From: JBBATK01 sp044224515
GTDB lineage: Bacteria > Bacteroidota > Ignavibacteria > Kapaibacteriales > NICIL-2
Length of the DNA stretch: 64,000 nucleotides
Direction of reading: 5' to 3'
Assembly (NCBI GenBank): GCA_044224515.1
Contig: JBGAKH010000007.1
Coordinates: 124,001 to 188,000, forward strand
The stretch's first letter is position 1. The number at the start of each line of letters is the position of its first letter. A model generated the notes under the pieces. It had not been told where the DNA came from, ran no database searches, and worked only from the letters and a program-made list of their open reading frames with translations. Positions 35,373 through 44,800 of the stretch are shown here, piece by piece. The translations under genes and the position numbers were made by a program.

Positions 35373-37538
35373 ATGCATAAACATCAACGCTACATTAACC
35401 GGGAACTGTCCTGGCTCTCATTCAATGCGCGCGTTTTAGAAGAGGCACAAGATCCCGGAGTACCACTCCTTGAGCGACTAAAGTTTCTTGGAATTTTCTC
35501 CAACAATCTGGATGAGTTTTATCGCGTTCGTATTGCCTATGTCAAGCGCATTATGAAGCTCGGGTCCAAGGCGAAGTCGACCTTTCATAGAGATGCGGCA
35601 GACTTGCTCGACGAGATTCAGAGCATCGTTATTGAGCAAAATCGATTGTTTGAGGCAGCCTATAAGTCGATTCGTGCCGAGCTACGGAACCATGGCGTCG
35701 ATATCATCAGCGAGAAGAAGTTGTCGGCATCGCAGCAGCACTTTGTACGAAGCTTCTTTATTGAACAGCTGCGTCCGACCCTCGTCCCCATCATGCTGCA
35801 TCAGGTCAAAAGCTTTCCGGCACTTAAAGACGCCGCCATATATCTCGTTGTGAAGCTGACACTTAAAAAAGAAGGTCACAATAGACTGTACTCATTGGTC
35901 GAAGTACCGACGAGTCTCTTCACGCGCTTTGTTTTGCTGCCTTCGGAAAAGAATATGAAGGTGATTATCCTCGTCGATGATATCATTCGTTTCTGTCTGC
36001 CGGAACTCTTTCCAAATCTGGATATCGACAAAGCAGAAGCACACACCATAAAGCTCACTCGAGATCAGGAGCTGGATTTAGACTCGGACATCTCGCAAAG
36101 TCTCATGGAGAAACTCGAGCGCAGTATCAAGAACCGGCAGAAGGGAACTCCGGTGCGTTTCGTGTATGACGAAAACATTGCATCGGATACGCTCGAGTAT
36201 CTGCGCACGGCGATGAAGCTGCACAAATATGACAACCTCATCCCGGCCGGACGCTACCACAATTTCAAAGACTTCATTCATTTTCCCAACCTTGGTTTGA
36301 AAGAGTTGACAAACGCAGCGTTAAAGCCATTGATGCATCCGCACTTCGCGCAGTCTCGCAGCGCCTTTGATGCTATCGCTCAGCAAGACATCCTCCTGCA
36401 CTATCCGTATCAGAGTTTTACCCATTTCATCGACTGGCTGCGCGAGGCGGCAATCGATCCAAAAGTCCGCTCGATCAAAATGACTCTGTACCGAGCTGCG
36501 AGGCGCTCTCAAGTCATGAATGCTTTGATCAACGCCGCACGCAACGGGAAGCAGATAACGCTCGTAGTGGAGCTCCAGGCGCGCTTCGATGAGGAGGCTA
36601 ATATTCATTGGGCGAAGGAACTCGCTGACGAAGGGATACACGTTATCTATGGCGTTCCTCAACTCAAGGTACACTCGAAAGTTGTGCTCATTGAGCGCAT
36701 TGAAGAAGAAAAGAAACAGCTCTACGCCACAATCTCGACGGGTAACTTCAATGAAGGTACAGCAACGGTGTATTGTGACGACGCGCTCTTCACGGCTGAC
36801 AAGCGCTTGTGTAACGAAGTGAAGTCTCTCTTTGAGTTCTTTGAAAAGAACTACCTGCAGAAAAACTATAAGCACTTGATTCTCTCGCCTAACCGCACTC
36901 GAAGCAAGTTGATCAAATTGATCGATTCGGAAATCAAGAATGCAAAAGCCGGACGTCCCAGTGGAATCACTCTCAAGATTAATTCACTTGTGGATGAAAA
37001 TATCATCGATTGGCTCTACAAAGCTTCGGCTGCCGGAGTACCGGTGGACATCATCGTTCGAGGAATGTGTAGCATTGTGGCCGGTGTACCCGGATTGAGC
37101 GAGAACATCCGAGTGATTAGCATCATTGACAGATTTCTGGAACACTCCAGAGTTTTCGTGTTTCACAACGCTGCCAAGCCTCTGTACTATATTTCTTCGG
37201 CTGATATCATGAGTCGAAATCTCGATTCGCGTATAGAAGTGACTTGTCCCATCTATGATCCTGCATTGCAACGAGAATTGCAACAAATCATCGACACACA
37301 ATGGGCAGATCGAGTAAAACAGCGAGTTTTGCTACAAGGGAAAAGTTTGAGACATAAACAGGGCACCCAAAGTGCTAGGTCTGCTAAAACCAAAGCCGAT
37401 GATGCATCTTTAACTCCGGGTCTGCGATCTCAAACGCACCTGTATGAGCTCTTTCAACAAGGACTCGCTGCGGTTCGCCAAAGCAATCTTCAGCGAGAGG
37501 GCTCAAAGACCATTGTGCAACAATCGCGTGAAGAGTAG
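35373..37538 (+). CDS. ppk1: Polyphosphate kinase 1
   Basis: 721 residues from the ATG at 35373; a GTG at 35352 would add seven residues. It reversibly makes polyphosphate from ATP. N domain: YINRELSWLSFNARVLEEA and FLGIFSNNLDEFYRVR. The phospholipase-D-like C domains hold the autophosphorylated His434 (VHSKVVLIE) and His591 (LEHSRVFVFHNA), which line up with His435 and His592 of the E. coli enzyme; STGNFNEGTA is the ATP loop. The last 60 residues form a basic, low-complexity extension beyond the usual end. It is followed after six bases by ppx, a classic pair for turnover of polyphosphate. Confidence 0.97.
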   Translation: MHKHQRYINRELSWLSFNARVLEEAQDPGVPLLERLKFLGIFSNNLDEFYRVRIAYVKRIMKLGSKAKSTFHRDAADLLDEIQSIVIEQNRLFEAAYKSIRAELRNHGVDIISEKKLSASQQHFVRSFFIEQLRPTLVPIMLHQVKSFPALKDAAIYLVVKLTLKKEGHNRLYSLVEVPTSLFTRFVLLPSEKNMKVIILVDDIIRFCLPELFPNLDIDKAEAHTIKLTRDQELDLDSDISQSLMEKLERSIKNRQKGTPVRFVYDENIASDTLEYLRTAMKLHKYDNLIPAGRYHNFKDFIHFPNLGLKELTNAALKPLMHPHFAQSRSAFDAIAQQDILLHYPYQSFTHFIDWLREAAIDPKVRSIKMTLYRAARRSQVMNALINAARNGKQITLVVELQARFDEEANIHWAKELADEGIHVIYGVPQLKVHSKVVLIERIEEEKKQLYATISTGNFNEGTATVYCDDALFTADKRLCNEVKSLFEFFEKNYLQKNYKHLILSPNRTRSKLIKLIDSEIKNAKAGRPSGITLKINSLVDENIIDWLYKASAAGVPVDIIVRGMCSIVAGVPGLSENIRVISIIDRFLEHSRVFVFHNAAKPLYYISSADIMSRNLDSRIEVTCPIYDPALQRELQQIIDTQWADRVKQRVLLQGKSLRHKQGTQSARSAKTKADDASLTPGLRSQTHLYELFQQGLAAVRQSNLQREGSKTIVQQSREE

Positions 37539-37544
37539 TCAGTT

Positions 37545-38453
37545 ATGGATGTACAGCGCTTTGCAGCTATTGATATTGGTTCAAACTCCGTTCGCTTGCT
37601 TATTGAGCAAGTCATCGAGCACGATGGAGATCGTCGATTCAACAAAAACGCTCTTGTTCGTCTGCCGGTACGATTGGGTGAAGAGAGCTTTGATCAGGGT
37701 CGTATCAGTGATCGAACGATAGAACGACTTTGCGAAGCAATGGTGGCCTTTCGTGCGATTATGAATGTGCACGATGTCTTGCATTTCAATGCATGCGCAA
37801 CGGCTGCCTTACGCGAGGCAGAAAACACATCCGAACTTCTAGAACGAGTGAAGAAAAAATCCGGAATCTCGATTAGAGTGATATCCGGTGCCGAAGAAGC
37901 CAGGACAATTTATCAGAGTCAAAGAGCTTACGCCACAGAGCTCGGCAAAGATTGCCTCTTTGTTGATGTGGGAGGCGGAAGTACCGAAACTGTTGTGTTT
38001 GTGGAAGGACACTCGACAGCCGAACAATCATTCGAAATCGGCACGCTGCGCATTCTCAAAGACAAAGTCAAGAAAAGTGAGTGGAAAGCCCTCAAAGAGT
38101 GGTTGAAAGCCAAAGTGGATCTGCATCGAAAACTAGTGCTCGTTGGGTCGGGTGGCAACATCAATCGATTGTTCAAACTCTCTGAGGCTGCGCCCGGAAC
38201 ACCGATGAGTAGACACACCTTGCATCGTCTCGTTGAAGAGTTGCAGGAGCTCTCTATCGATGAGCGCATTGAGAATTTTGGTTTGGCTGCGGATCGTGCA
38301 GATGTCATTGTTCCGGCGGGTGGAATTTTCCTGAACATCATGCTGTGGATGGAAGCCGAAAAAATCTACGTACCAAAGATTGGATTGTCCGATGGACTGG
38401 TGCGCCAGGTCTATGAAGAGTATCGTAGAGACAAAGACGCAATGTCGCGCTGA
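37545..38453 (+). CDS. ppx: Exopolyphosphatase / guanosine pentaphosphatase (Ppx/GppA)
   Basis: 302 residues, the short form containing only the ASKHA phosphatase core. It removes terminal phosphates from polyphosphate, or hydrolyses pppGpp. Motifs: FAAIDIGSNSVRLLI (phosphate 1 loop), ACATAALREAEN, ISGAEEARTIY with the catalytic Glu, VDVGGGSTETVVF, and VLVGSGGNINRL, ending in GLSDGLVRQVYEE. The C-terminal HD-like domains of long Ppx are missing. It lies 6 bases behind ppk1, so it is cotranscribed with it. Confidence 0.94.
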   Translation: MDVQRFAAIDIGSNSVRLLIEQVIEHDGDRRFNKNALVRLPVRLGEESFDQGRISDRTIERLCEAMVAFRAIMNVHDVLHFNACATAALREAENTSELLERVKKKSGISIRVISGAEEARTIYQSQRAYATELGKDCLFVDVGGGSTETVVFVEGHSTAEQSFEIGTLRILKDKVKKSEWKALKEWLKAKVDLHRKLVLVGSGGNINRLFKLSEAAPGTPMSRHTLHRLVEELQELSIDERIENFGLAADRADVIVPAGGIFLNIMLWMEAEKIYVPKIGLSDGLVRQVYEEYRRDKDAMSR

Positions 38454-38700
38454 GTTTTGTAGAGTTGGTCTTTCGTTAGGTCTCCTGTATAGATCACCAT
38501 CAGCAGTGATTTTTTCCACAACCTTGCTTCTTCTCCTCATTCTCAAGACCCCAAGAATCCAAAGTTTCGCTGTTTGGACCCCTGCTTGGCTCAATGTTGT
38601 GTGTAGGTAATACCCTTTACACTAGGACAACACCGAGGCAACAACAGGGTAATAGTGCTGCAATAGTTTCGAATCTCCACTTATGACAGGGATAGATTCA

Positions 38701-41571
38701 ATGCAGTACAGACGACTTGTATCGGTTTTGTTTGTGGTTCTCAGCATTCCGGTACTGGCCCAATATGGAATGATCCAAGGCAGTGTTCAAGACGCCAAGA
38801 GTGGCGAACTTCTTCGTCGCGCCTCAGTGTTCATTACGGTTCAAGGCAAAACAAATGGTGCATACTCGGATGCAAAAGGACAGTTCACCCTTAGAAACAT
38901 CCCCGAAGGCGAATATGAACTTCACTGTCGCTTCGTTGGCTATCAGGAAAAGAAGATTGCCGGCATAAAGGTCCTGCCAAATAAGAATATCCGTGTCGAT
39001 GTAACACTTTCTCCCATAAGCGCAACGACCAAAGACGTGATTGTGCAAGCGCGTGCTGCACGAGAAAGCGAAGCTGCGGTACTTAGCCAGCGTAAGAATG
39101 CCGCAGAAGTACAGGATGCGGTCAGCGCTCAGGAAATCAAACAACAGAGTGATAAAGATGCCGCTCAGGTACTAAAGCGCGTCTCCGGCGTGACTATTGT
39201 CGGCGACAAATTCGTGTATGTACGTGGCATTAGCGAGCGTTACAACTCGACGACCTTGAATGGGGCTTCACTCGCTTCAAGTGAAACCGACAAGAAGGCT
39301 TTTTCCTTCGATATGTTTCCCAGTGAGTTTTTACAATCTGCAAGCGTCGTAAAAACCTTCTCAGCTGATCTTCCGGGGAACTTTGCCGGTGGTTTGGTAC
39401 AACTCCAGACTATCGATTTTCCTGAAGCCAATAGCTTGCGATTCTCCGGTTCACAAAGCGCCAGCGACAATCTCACAGGAAAGTCCAATGCCTTCGTGCA
39501 GAACAGAGGTGGATCGACCGACTGGATTGGTTTTGACAACGGAGCGCGGAGTCTTCCCGGCATCTTACCTGCAAACAGAAATGAGATGAATACTCTGCTG
39601 GCACAGGCTCGAGCTTTTTATGCCGGTGATAAGTCTGATCAAAATAGTGTCGCGGCGAAGAAGTGGGAATCCCTGGGTCCGGCGTTCAATAACTCCCTAT
39701 GGACCAAAGAATCGCGAACACCTCTGCCGGTTGGATCTTTCGGTCTTTCGTACAGCTCGATCTTGCAGCCGGGTGGACTCTCGCTGGGCATTATCTCTTC
39801 ACTTAACTATTCCTCGGCACTCGGACTGAATTCACTGTATCGCAAAGGTCTGGCTTCGAGCGGCGACAGTATCTTTTCCTACTCCGGGTCCAACTGGTCC
39901 AAGAATACGACGCTGAGTGGTTTGCTCAATATTGCGCTAAAGCTGAGCGACAATTCCCAGATCAGTGTACGGAATGTGTACAATCATGCAGCGGACGAAG
40001 ACCTTGTCGAGTTACAAGGACTGAACTACGCCCAAACACGCGATCTCATCCTTTCCAGCAATGATTACAACGAGCGTAGTCTATGGAGCACACAACTCAT
40101 AGGCGAACATCAGTTCGGTGAAGAACAAAACCTTGTTGTGGACTGGAGGACCGGTTTCAGCACATCAACAAAGGACCAACCGGACTACCGCCGTCTCCGC
40201 TATTCACGTGCTACGGGAACGGAAGACAGCTACGTGGCCGACATACCCTATCCCGGATCACAGTCCGGAGACGGAACGATGGCGGGACACTTCATGTCGA
40301 AGCTTGACGATCGAGTGTGGACCGGCTCTGCAAACGCGAAATTACTCATGAACTCTTCGGCGTTGAAAGTCGGTGCAACAACGGAAATACGTCAGCGAGA
40401 TTTTCACACACGCAGCTTTACCTATATACAGTCGAAGATTTTTTCACGTGGACAAGTCGTGGCCGACAGCATACTCTCTCAATCGGCAGATAAAATTTTC
40501 ACGGCAGAAAACTTTGGACCGGATGGTCTCGCGATCTCCGAGGATTCAAAGTCATCGGACTCCTATGAAGCCACGGAAACATTGTATGCGGCCTATGCCA
40601 TGCTCGACATTCCCCTCAATGTGTTTGATATTGACATGCGTATTATCGGAGGACTCCGTCTTGAGGATAATCGCACGCAGCTGAGTAGTGTCTATCGATA
40701 CCAAAGTGGAACAAACATTCCTGATAGCACCATCAACACAGACCTCCACACGATGGATCTGCTTCCTGCCCTGAACATCGTCGCGAAAATGCGTGAGGAC
40801 ATGAATCTCCGTTTCGCGCTCTCTCAAACGTTAACACGTCCCTCTCTACGAGAGTATGCTCCTTTTGCCTTTTACGACTTCCAAAACTTGGCTCTCGTTC
40901 AAGGCAACCCGAGTCTCAGTCGCGCGCTCATTCAAAATGCCGATCTGCGATGGGAGTTTTTTCCACGTGCAGCGGAAGTGCTTTCGGCGGGCATCTTCTA
41001 TAAGCGCTTTGTTCATGCAATTGAGGAAACGATCGTTCCTGCTGCGAGCGAGATCCAGCGTACCTATTCCAATGCAGAATCACCTGCTCTCAACGTAGGT
41101 TTCGAGTTGGAGTGTCGCAAGTCGCTTTCGGTTCTGAGTTCGAGTTTGGATCACTTTTTTGTCAATCTTAACTACACGTGGATACACTCTGAAATTGAGA
41201 TCCAACAAGGTCTGGTGCGTGATACGCGACCACTCTGGGGTCAGTCTCCGTACAGCTTCAATAGCAGTCTCTACTATGCCTCACCGGAGAATGGCTTCAG
41301 CGCATCACTGGCTTTGAATATCTCCGGGAAACGCATCGTACAAGTAGCTCAGGTTGGTGCCTTCAGCTTCGCCGATCCTCATGTGTACGAAATGCCTTGT
41401 CCGCAATTGGACTTTGCGGCTTCTTATCAGGCGACGGAGCAATTGCATTTGAAACTGACCATGAAAGACATCATTAACCAAGCTGTGGAATGGACCCAAG
41501 GTTCCGAGGTGGTTTCTGCCGTTCGACGCGGTAGATCAATAGGTCTTGGACTGAGTTACACGATCAACTAA
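38701..41571 (+). CDS. TonB-dependent receptor with CarboxypepD_reg-like N domain
   Basis: 956 residues from the ATG at 38701; an ATG at 38683 is also possible. A signal peptide (LVSVLFVVLSIPVLAQ) is followed by a CarboxypepD_reg-like beta sandwich (residues about 25-115: GSVQDAKSGELLRRASVFI, GQFTLRNIPEGEYEL). The plug domain follows (QEIKQQSDKDAAQVLKRVSG, VRGISERYNSTTLNGASL), then a long beta barrel ending in a terminal aromatic-type strand (GRSIGLGLSYTIN). A SusD partner gene is missing, so it is unlike SusC nutrient systems. It is followed by a T9SS cargo gene, and polyphosphate genes lie just upstream. The ligand is unknown; phosphate compounds are a hypothesis from context only. Confidence 0.9.
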   Translation: MQYRRLVSVLFVVLSIPVLAQYGMIQGSVQDAKSGELLRRASVFITVQGKTNGAYSDAKGQFTLRNIPEGEYELHCRFVGYQEKKIAGIKVLPNKNIRVDVTLSPISATTKDVIVQARAARESEAAVLSQRKNAAEVQDAVSAQEIKQQSDKDAAQVLKRVSGVTIVGDKFVYVRGISERYNSTTLNGASLASSETDKKAFSFDMFPSEFLQSASVVKTFSADLPGNFAGGLVQLQTIDFPEANSLRFSGSQSASDNLTGKSNAFVQNRGGSTDWIGFDNGARSLPGILPANRNEMNTLLAQARAFYAGDKSDQNSVAAKKWESLGPAFNNSLWTKESRTPLPVGSFGLSYSSILQPGGLSLGIISSLNYSSALGLNSLYRKGLASSGDSIFSYSGSNWSKNTTLSGLLNIALKLSDNSQISVRNVYNHAADEDLVELQGLNYAQTRDLILSSNDYNERSLWSTQLIGEHQFGEEQNLVVDWRTGFSTSTKDQPDYRRLRYSRATGTEDSYVADIPYPGSQSGDGTMAGHFMSKLDDRVWTGSANAKLLMNSSALKVGATTEIRQRDFHTRSFTYIQSKIFSRGQVVADSILSQSADKIFTAENFGPDGLAISEDSKSSDSYEATETLYAAYAMLDIPLNVFDIDMRIIGGLRLEDNRTQLSSVYRYQSGTNIPDSTINTDLHTMDLLPALNIVAKMREDMNLRFALSQTLTRPSLREYAPFAFYDFQNLALVQGNPSLSRALIQNADLRWEFFPRAAEVLSAGIFYKRFVHAIEETIVPAASEIQRTYSNAESPALNVGFELECRKSLSVLSSSLDHFFVNLNYTWIHSEIEIQQGLVRDTRPLWGQSPYSFNSSLYYASPENGFSASLALNISGKRIVQVAQVGAFSFADPHVYEMPCPQLDFAASYQATEQLHLKLTMKDIINQAVEWTQGSEVVSAVRRGRSIGLGLSYTIN

Positions 41572-41861
41572 GCAGTACCTGTGTTTGCAATCCGATGTCG
41601 GTTGACAACCTGTCGGTTTTGACAAAACAAGTCAATCACCGAGCACACAACATCGCACCTGACACAGTGGCATTCAGCGTTCAAGCTCGTCGAGTAGAGT
41701 CTGAGAACTGTTCTATGAGGATCGATACACGTTGACACTGCGACGAGTCGGGTCGGATTGTCTCTTGCATGCGCGGACCATGTGAACAGTTACAAGATCG
41801 TGCACTCACTAGCATCAAATATTTCGGTTTCACTCGTTTCATCACTTTTTGAGGGAAAAAC

Positions 41862-44800
41862 ATGCAAAGAATGTTTCTCTTTGCGATCGTACTCTTCGGT
41901 GCCGTTGTGTTCTCATTTGCGCAACCAAAGAGTCTAACATTATTGAAGCCTGCGGGCGGCGAAGTATTTCGCGCCGGGACTTCGCAAGATTTGCGTTGGG
42001 ACACCACAGGCACGAACGGCTCGTGGTTCGTTTTCCAATTCGCTACAAGTCCGAATGGTCCGTGGGAGAACTTGTCTCTACCGAACGGCTTGAACCACGT
42101 TGTCGATTCCACAACTATTCCCAGTGGAAACGTTGGTGGACGTGGTGTTTTTGCTTTCGGCTTTCGTGTGCCGCCAACCCCCACAACAAGTGGCTACGTG
42201 CGGATGGTTCTCATGAACAAGGATGGATCTCTAAACACTGCTTTGAGTAGCACCAACACTGTACCCTTCACTGTCACCCAAGCAACACCGGTTAGTGTTG
42301 ATAGCACTCTTAGCGGTAGTATCACCGGAACGGTGACGCTGTCGCCAACGAAGATCTACGGTCTTTCCGGATTCCTTTGGGTACAAAACGGTGGCGTGCT
42401 AAAAGTACTACCCGGCACCGTAGTGGTAGGAGACGCACCGGGAGTGAATAGTGCGATCATTGTTAACCGCGGTGGTAAAATCATCGCCGACGGAACCAAG
42501 GAAAAACCTATCGTATTTACCAGCCGAGCACCCGCAGGTCAACGCGATCGCGGTGATTGGGGAGGTATTCTTCTCTGTGGACGTGCAACAACGAATCATC
42601 CGGGGGGAGAAGCAGTCATGGAAGGCTTTCCAAATGATCCGGTGAACGCACGATTCGGTGGTGGTTCCAGTCCTGATGATAACGACAACAGCGGCGTGTT
42701 ACGCTACGTACGAATCGAGTTCGGTGGAATCGCACTCTACCCAAACCAAGAGATCAATGGTTTGACGCTCTGTGCAGTAGGCCGAGGAACCACATTGGAT
42801 CACGTACAAGTTTCGTATTCAGGTGATGATTCGTTTGAGTGGTTTGGCGGTACTGTAGATAGCAAGTACATCATTGCGTACAATGGCATCGACGACGATT
42901 TTGATACCGATAATGGCTTCAGTGGTCGAAATCAGTTCTGTTTAGGAAAGCGCTTCCATCAGATTGCGGATCAATCTACGAGTCAAGCGTTCGAGAGTGA
43001 CAACGATGCAAGTGGTACTACAAATCTGCCGCTAACAAAATGCATTTTCTCCAACTGCACGCTCATTGGTGCTCTACAAGATACCGGTTGGTCTGCCGGA
43101 AGCGCAAATAATCAATACAATCGCCTGTTCGGATCGGCAGCAATGATTCGCCGCAACTCGCGTTGCTCGATTTTGAATTCGGTCTTTGTCGGTTGGACCA
43201 ACACCATGGAGATCGGCAATCCCAACGCCGCTCTCACTGCAGATGCGGCAATGCGCGACAGCATGCAGATTCGTAACAACACCTACATTGGAATAAAAGC
43301 AGGCTTCCCGGGCTTCCGCGGTACCGTTCCAGCCGGTAGTACCGGTTTCAGTGCTGCGTGGCTCAGCGATCCGGCAAACAAGAACGAGGCCATTAACCGT
43401 ATGGGTATTGTTGAATACTATGCGGAAATGTACAATCCCTTCGTTGAAGGCAGCAATGACTTTAATGCAGCCCCAACTCTTAGCGCATCATACAAGAGCA
43501 ATGCATCATTTGCCAAGCGTGGAAGCGTAGCCATCGATGATCCATTTTTTGAGAAGGTAGAGTATCGTGGAGCGTTCTCCAGCGACCTCAACAAACGTTG
43601 GGATCTTGGATGGACAGAATACGATCCTGTGCACAGAGAGTACAAAGCGCAACCCGGTTTAAAGCTAACGTATCCGGCCGGTGGTGAGAAGTTCGTTGTC
43701 GGACAAAGCGTACGCTTAAAGTGGGACACAGTGAATACCGCCGGCTTGCACTACAAGATCCAATTCGGCACTTCAGTACAAGGTCCTTGGCTTGACCAAC
43801 AAGGCTTAGGAAACGTTGTCGACAGTGCAGCAACACGTGGTTCTGTGCAGTGGACAGTTCCATCGAGCATTAGCAAGACTGCCTTTGTTCGCATGGTTTG
43901 CCTCAGCGATACAGCCTTAACCTCCATGAACGCATTTGGTTTTGAAGTGGCATTGCCACCACCGCCTACAGTGAAGTTGATTAAGCCGGCGGGTGGAGAA
44001 ACCTTTAGAGCCGGTACCTCGCAGACCATTAGCTGGGATACCACCGGTACGAACGGCTCCTGGTTTGTCTTCCAATACGCGAGCTCCGTAAACGGTCCTT
44101 GGACTTCAATCTCTCTACCGGGTACTGCCAAGTTTGTACTGGATTCTACCAAGATTCCTGCAGGCATGGTTGGTGGTCGCGGAAGCTACTCTTTTGGTTT
44201 TCGCGTTCCTGCAATTGCTACTACGACAGGTTATCTGCGAATGGTATTACTTAACAAAGCTGATAGTTCGCTCGACATGTCGAACATCAGTATGAACGCT
44301 ACGCCCTTTACCATCACGCAAGCACAATCTGTCCCCGTTGACTCTCTACTCAGTGGTAACATTAGCGGAAGCGTCACGTTATCACCCAAGAAAATCTACG
44401 GTCTCTCCGGTCTAGTCTATGTTCAAAATGGTGGTGTCCTAAAGATTCTTCCGGGAACCATTGTTGTTGGCGATGTACCGGGTGTGAATTCAGCGCTCAT
44501 CATTAATCGTGGTGCGAAGCTTATTGCCGATGGAACCGCTCAAAAACCCATTGTGTTTACGAGTCGTGCCGCTGCCGGACAACGTGATCGCGGCGATTGG
44601 GGTGGACTCCTCATCTGCGGACGCGCCGCAACCAATCATCCCGGGGGAGAAGCTGTCATGGAAGGTTTCCCGAATGATGCAACCAACGCACGATTTGGTG
44701 GCGGGGCATCACCGGACGATAACGATAACAGTGGTATTCTGCGCTATGTGCGCATTGAGTTCGGTGGCATTGCGCTGTATCCGAATCAAGAAATCAATGG

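Noticed and set aside
38665..38682. Possible tRNA T-loop (TTCGAATC) before the TonB receptor gene
   Set aside because: Flanking bases do not form a 5-base-pair T stem, and no acceptor or anticodon stem can be built upstream.
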